Source: Hydractinia symbiolongicarpus
Taxonomy: Eukaryota; Cnidaria; Hydrozoa; Anthoathecata; Hydractiniidae
Assembly: GCF_029227915.1 (NCBI RefSeq)
Contig: NC_079879.1
Location: 3,782,001-3,846,000 of the forward strand
Reading direction: 5' to 3'
DNA length: 64,000 nucleotides
The notes beneath the pieces were generated by a model. That model was given only the letters and a program-made list of their open reading frames with translations. It was not told the DNA's origin and ran no database searches. The translations under genes were made by a program, and so were the position numbers. This document shows positions 61,767-64,000 of the stretch, in pieces. The number at the start of each line of letters is the position of its first letter. The stretch's first letter is position 1.

Positions 61767-61793
61767 TTGGAGACTGTCCGTAAGTTGCCCGAG
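61767..61793 (-). repeat. Right terminal inverted repeat
   Basis: Ends ...GTAAGTTGCCCGAG; perfect 27-bp complement of the left TIR. Confidence 0.95.
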
Positions 61794-64000
61794 CAGCTAA
61801 GTTTATGTGCGAAAGGGACGCTTGAATGTTTATGTTCTAGATATGCTGCACTGAATTTACTTTTGTGAAAAATAAAATATTTGGCATTTTTAGTATAGCT
61901 TAACGTGCACATAAAATTAAATAGCTTTTAGTTGTCCTCAGAGGCTGGTATAGTAAGCTTCTGGTTTTTTTTGCAGTGCAGTTGAGGACCTCCTACCTAC
62001 TAGACTAGAGCTAGAAAGCTAGCTATGCTAGCTTTTGTGCACAGGGTGTAGTAAAAAACACAAAGTAGGTTTGCTTGAAGACATGTTTAGCAGCTATCTA
62101 GCTAGCTCAAGTACAACACAAGGTACATACAGGTATACATAACTATTCCCATATCTCCCGAACAGACCTTCTTTTACACTCTAGCTAATATTCTTTCTAA
62201 AGGAGGCAGAACACATAAACTAAAAAATAAAATCATATGCTGTTGATTTGGTTGAAAAAGGGTAAAAAACTGGTTTAAGAAGTTCATAACACTTGATTAA
62301 CTAAATAGTTATACGCTTAATTAATCTGTACGTACCTTCTAATTAGTCTGTTTTGCCTAATTGTTACAGATTAAATTAAAATCGGTTACAGATTAAATAA
62401 CAATTTTCTCTGACTGCATGAAATGCAAAATCTTATGTTTTATGTCTTTTAATCTCTTAGTAAAGCAACAAACATAAAATTATTATTTTAAAATTATATA
62501 GACCGCAGTGGCCATTTAGTTATAAATAAGTTTCCAGGGACCCGTTTCGTGAAAACCAAAACTGCAATATGATGAAAAAGAAAGATGAAAAAGAAAGATA
62601 TTGAGTTGAAACTTGTTGGAGATCCTTTTAGGCTGGTCTGATGGGATTAGCATAAAAAATAATTCTGTAATAGCTATACTTTTCAAATTTCAGAATTTAG
62701 GCATTTCAAGCAGGTTAATAGGATTTTTTTAAAGGCAATTATAAACTTTGACCTAACAATAACCAGCTAGGTAAAAAATTTGGACAATACGATTTTATTT
62801 AGGTGTATATGTACGTTACGACAATAACAAACAAAATGAGCCAGTTATTATATACGTCTAAACGTATATATCTGATCTGTATCTGACACATGGTTACGTT
62901 GATGACTCAATACTAGTATAATATTTAGCTACACGCCACCACAATGCCTGCGTAATAAAGCCTCAACTTAGGTTCATGTCAGCAATAAGTGGCCTGCAAG
63001 ACAAAAATGGAATTAGAAAGAATGCATGTTCCTAAAAAACTACTAAAAACCTAAGTAGCTAGGCATCTTCTGTAATTTTAAACCCAAAATCTCTGGGAAT
63101 TCTGTGGCTTGGTAACGCTATAGCTAGCTAAAAGTACTCTAACTTTTAACTATAATATAAAATAAAGATGGCTAAAATCATTTTTAAAAAAATGTTTAGC
63201 TACCTTGGTTTGCACAACCTTTGTAGCTACAAAAGTACGTCTTAGACCTTTGCTAGCTAGCTAGCTATAGATGGCTGAAAACTTTAAAGTAAATATATAT
63301 TCAAAATTTATATGTAGCCAAAAAAAGCGAAAGCAACACTGCAATCATAATTTCTCGTAGCCCAAACTTAAAACAGTTTAGCTAACTTGTTTCTGATTAA
63401 AATAAAATTTAAAAATAAATTATAGCAATACGGTGTTCTCGGCGGTCTGCATGCAATTCTTAACAAAATGACTAATATTTAAATCAATTAAAAATCAGCA
63501 CGAATCGTGCTGATTTTAACCAGCCTGGCCCAGGGTCATTTCTTCGTGCCGTCTCGGATATCAGAAAAGTGAAAAATTGCCCTGAAAACGAGGTTGCTTT
63601 TCAAACAATTAATTCTGATATATATCACAACCAAATCGCGGTATAGGTTACAGGAAATAGCATAGCACAGTTTCTCTGCTACGTAGTGTCATTCGTAAAG
63701 GTGAGCCAATGACATAAATATTTAGGACTTATATACATGGCACTTTGATTACACTTATAAGCGCAAGAAATGTACACATTAAATTTGGTACTTATTACAA
63801 AAATACCACTGGGTTTGTTTACAAAAGAAAATAGCTTAGGCGTTGTTTGATATTGTTCTTATATTACTTAATACTCAGTAAAATAGGTAAAGTTTGAATG
63901 TTGAACTTTTTCGCTATAGCTAGCTAGACTAAGTATGAAAGGGCAAGGCTGAGTTTTTTACCTAGGTTAGAAGTCACAACTTGAGAGGAATTTGGTGTCA
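61794..64000. other. Intergenic stretch rich in TAGC repeats
   Basis: No supported gene. Many TAGCTAGCTAGC tracts (62028, 62097, 63120, 63254) and AT-rich DNA. One near-perfect palindrome lies at 63491-63517. Confidence 0.45.
63491..63517. repeat. 27-bp palindrome (13-bp arms, one-base centre)
   Basis: AAAATCAGCACGA, one A, then TCGTGCTGATTTT: a perfect inverted repeat. Function unknown; it may be the end of a small element. Confidence 0.7.

Larger units (their letters stand above)
54994..61793 (+). mobile_element. 6.8-kb TIR DNA transposon carrying an intact ten-exon gene
   Basis: Bounded by perfect 27-bp terminal inverted repeats and by a possible 2-bp CA target duplication (54992-54993, 61794-61795). 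The only gene inside runs 55501-60831 in the element's direction, and its exons join without a stop. The perfect TIRs and uninterrupted gene suggest recent activity. The superfamily is not certain. Confidence 0.82.

Overview
The window looks like an AT-rich cnidarian nuclear genome, most likely a hydrozoan or other medusozoan. This is inferred from the families present: single-exon class A GPCRs, secreted PAN/EGF/F5-8C mosaic proteins, intron-rich genes with GT-AG splicing, cnidarian-type BEL/Pao, Gypsy, Penelope and LINE remnants, and many short Helitrons. No rRNA or tRNA gene, CRISPR array or bacterial operon was recognised. Host gene density is low and most recognisable sequence is mobile.

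Layout. 1-20 kb holds a truncated Helitron at the left edge, a minus-strand GPCR (2.1-3.0 kb), a LINE remnant (4.9-5.2 kb), a three-exon minus-strand gene for a small secreted cysteine-rich protein (7.06-8.15 kb, reconstructed here from splice sites), a head-to-tail run of three Helitrons (10.6-14.3 kb) and a second GPCR (17.4-18.6 kb). 20.2-20.75 kb is a head-to-tail array of three mini-Helitrons of a second family.

21.0-34.9 kb is a GC-richer island of intronless, tightly packed genes with a virus-like or plasmid-like layout: two divergent unrecognised genes, three small unrecognised genes, an HNH-endonuclease-like gene with the zinc-binding repeats seen in large DNA viruses, and a DUF4116-like repeat gene. 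Most are broken by stops or frameshifts. A complete but dead Gypsy element (23689-28044, TTTC target duplication) is inserted in the 3' end of the HNH gene. A complete but dead BEL/Pao element (28577-34136, ACTAT duplication) lies just upstream of it. Removing both gives back one continuous island.

35-54 kb holds a THAP-like pseudogene, a PAN-domain exon, a large Helitron-like element with a 202-bp AT microsatellite, a Penelope fragment, more Helitron copies, a secreted-protein exon followed by LINE-type and Pao remnants, a MITE, and a PAN-EGF-F5/8C gene with a premature TGA.

54,994-61,793 is a 6.8-kb DNA transposon with perfect 27-bp terminal inverted repeats. It encodes a ten-exon gene whose exon phases all join to give an uninterrupted 1168-residue protein. 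This is the best-preserved mobile system in the window and probably the most interesting, together with the virus-like island and the tandem Helitrons. The rest is AT-rich intergenic DNA with many TAGC-repeat tracts. All family calls are from reading the sequence; no database search was possible.
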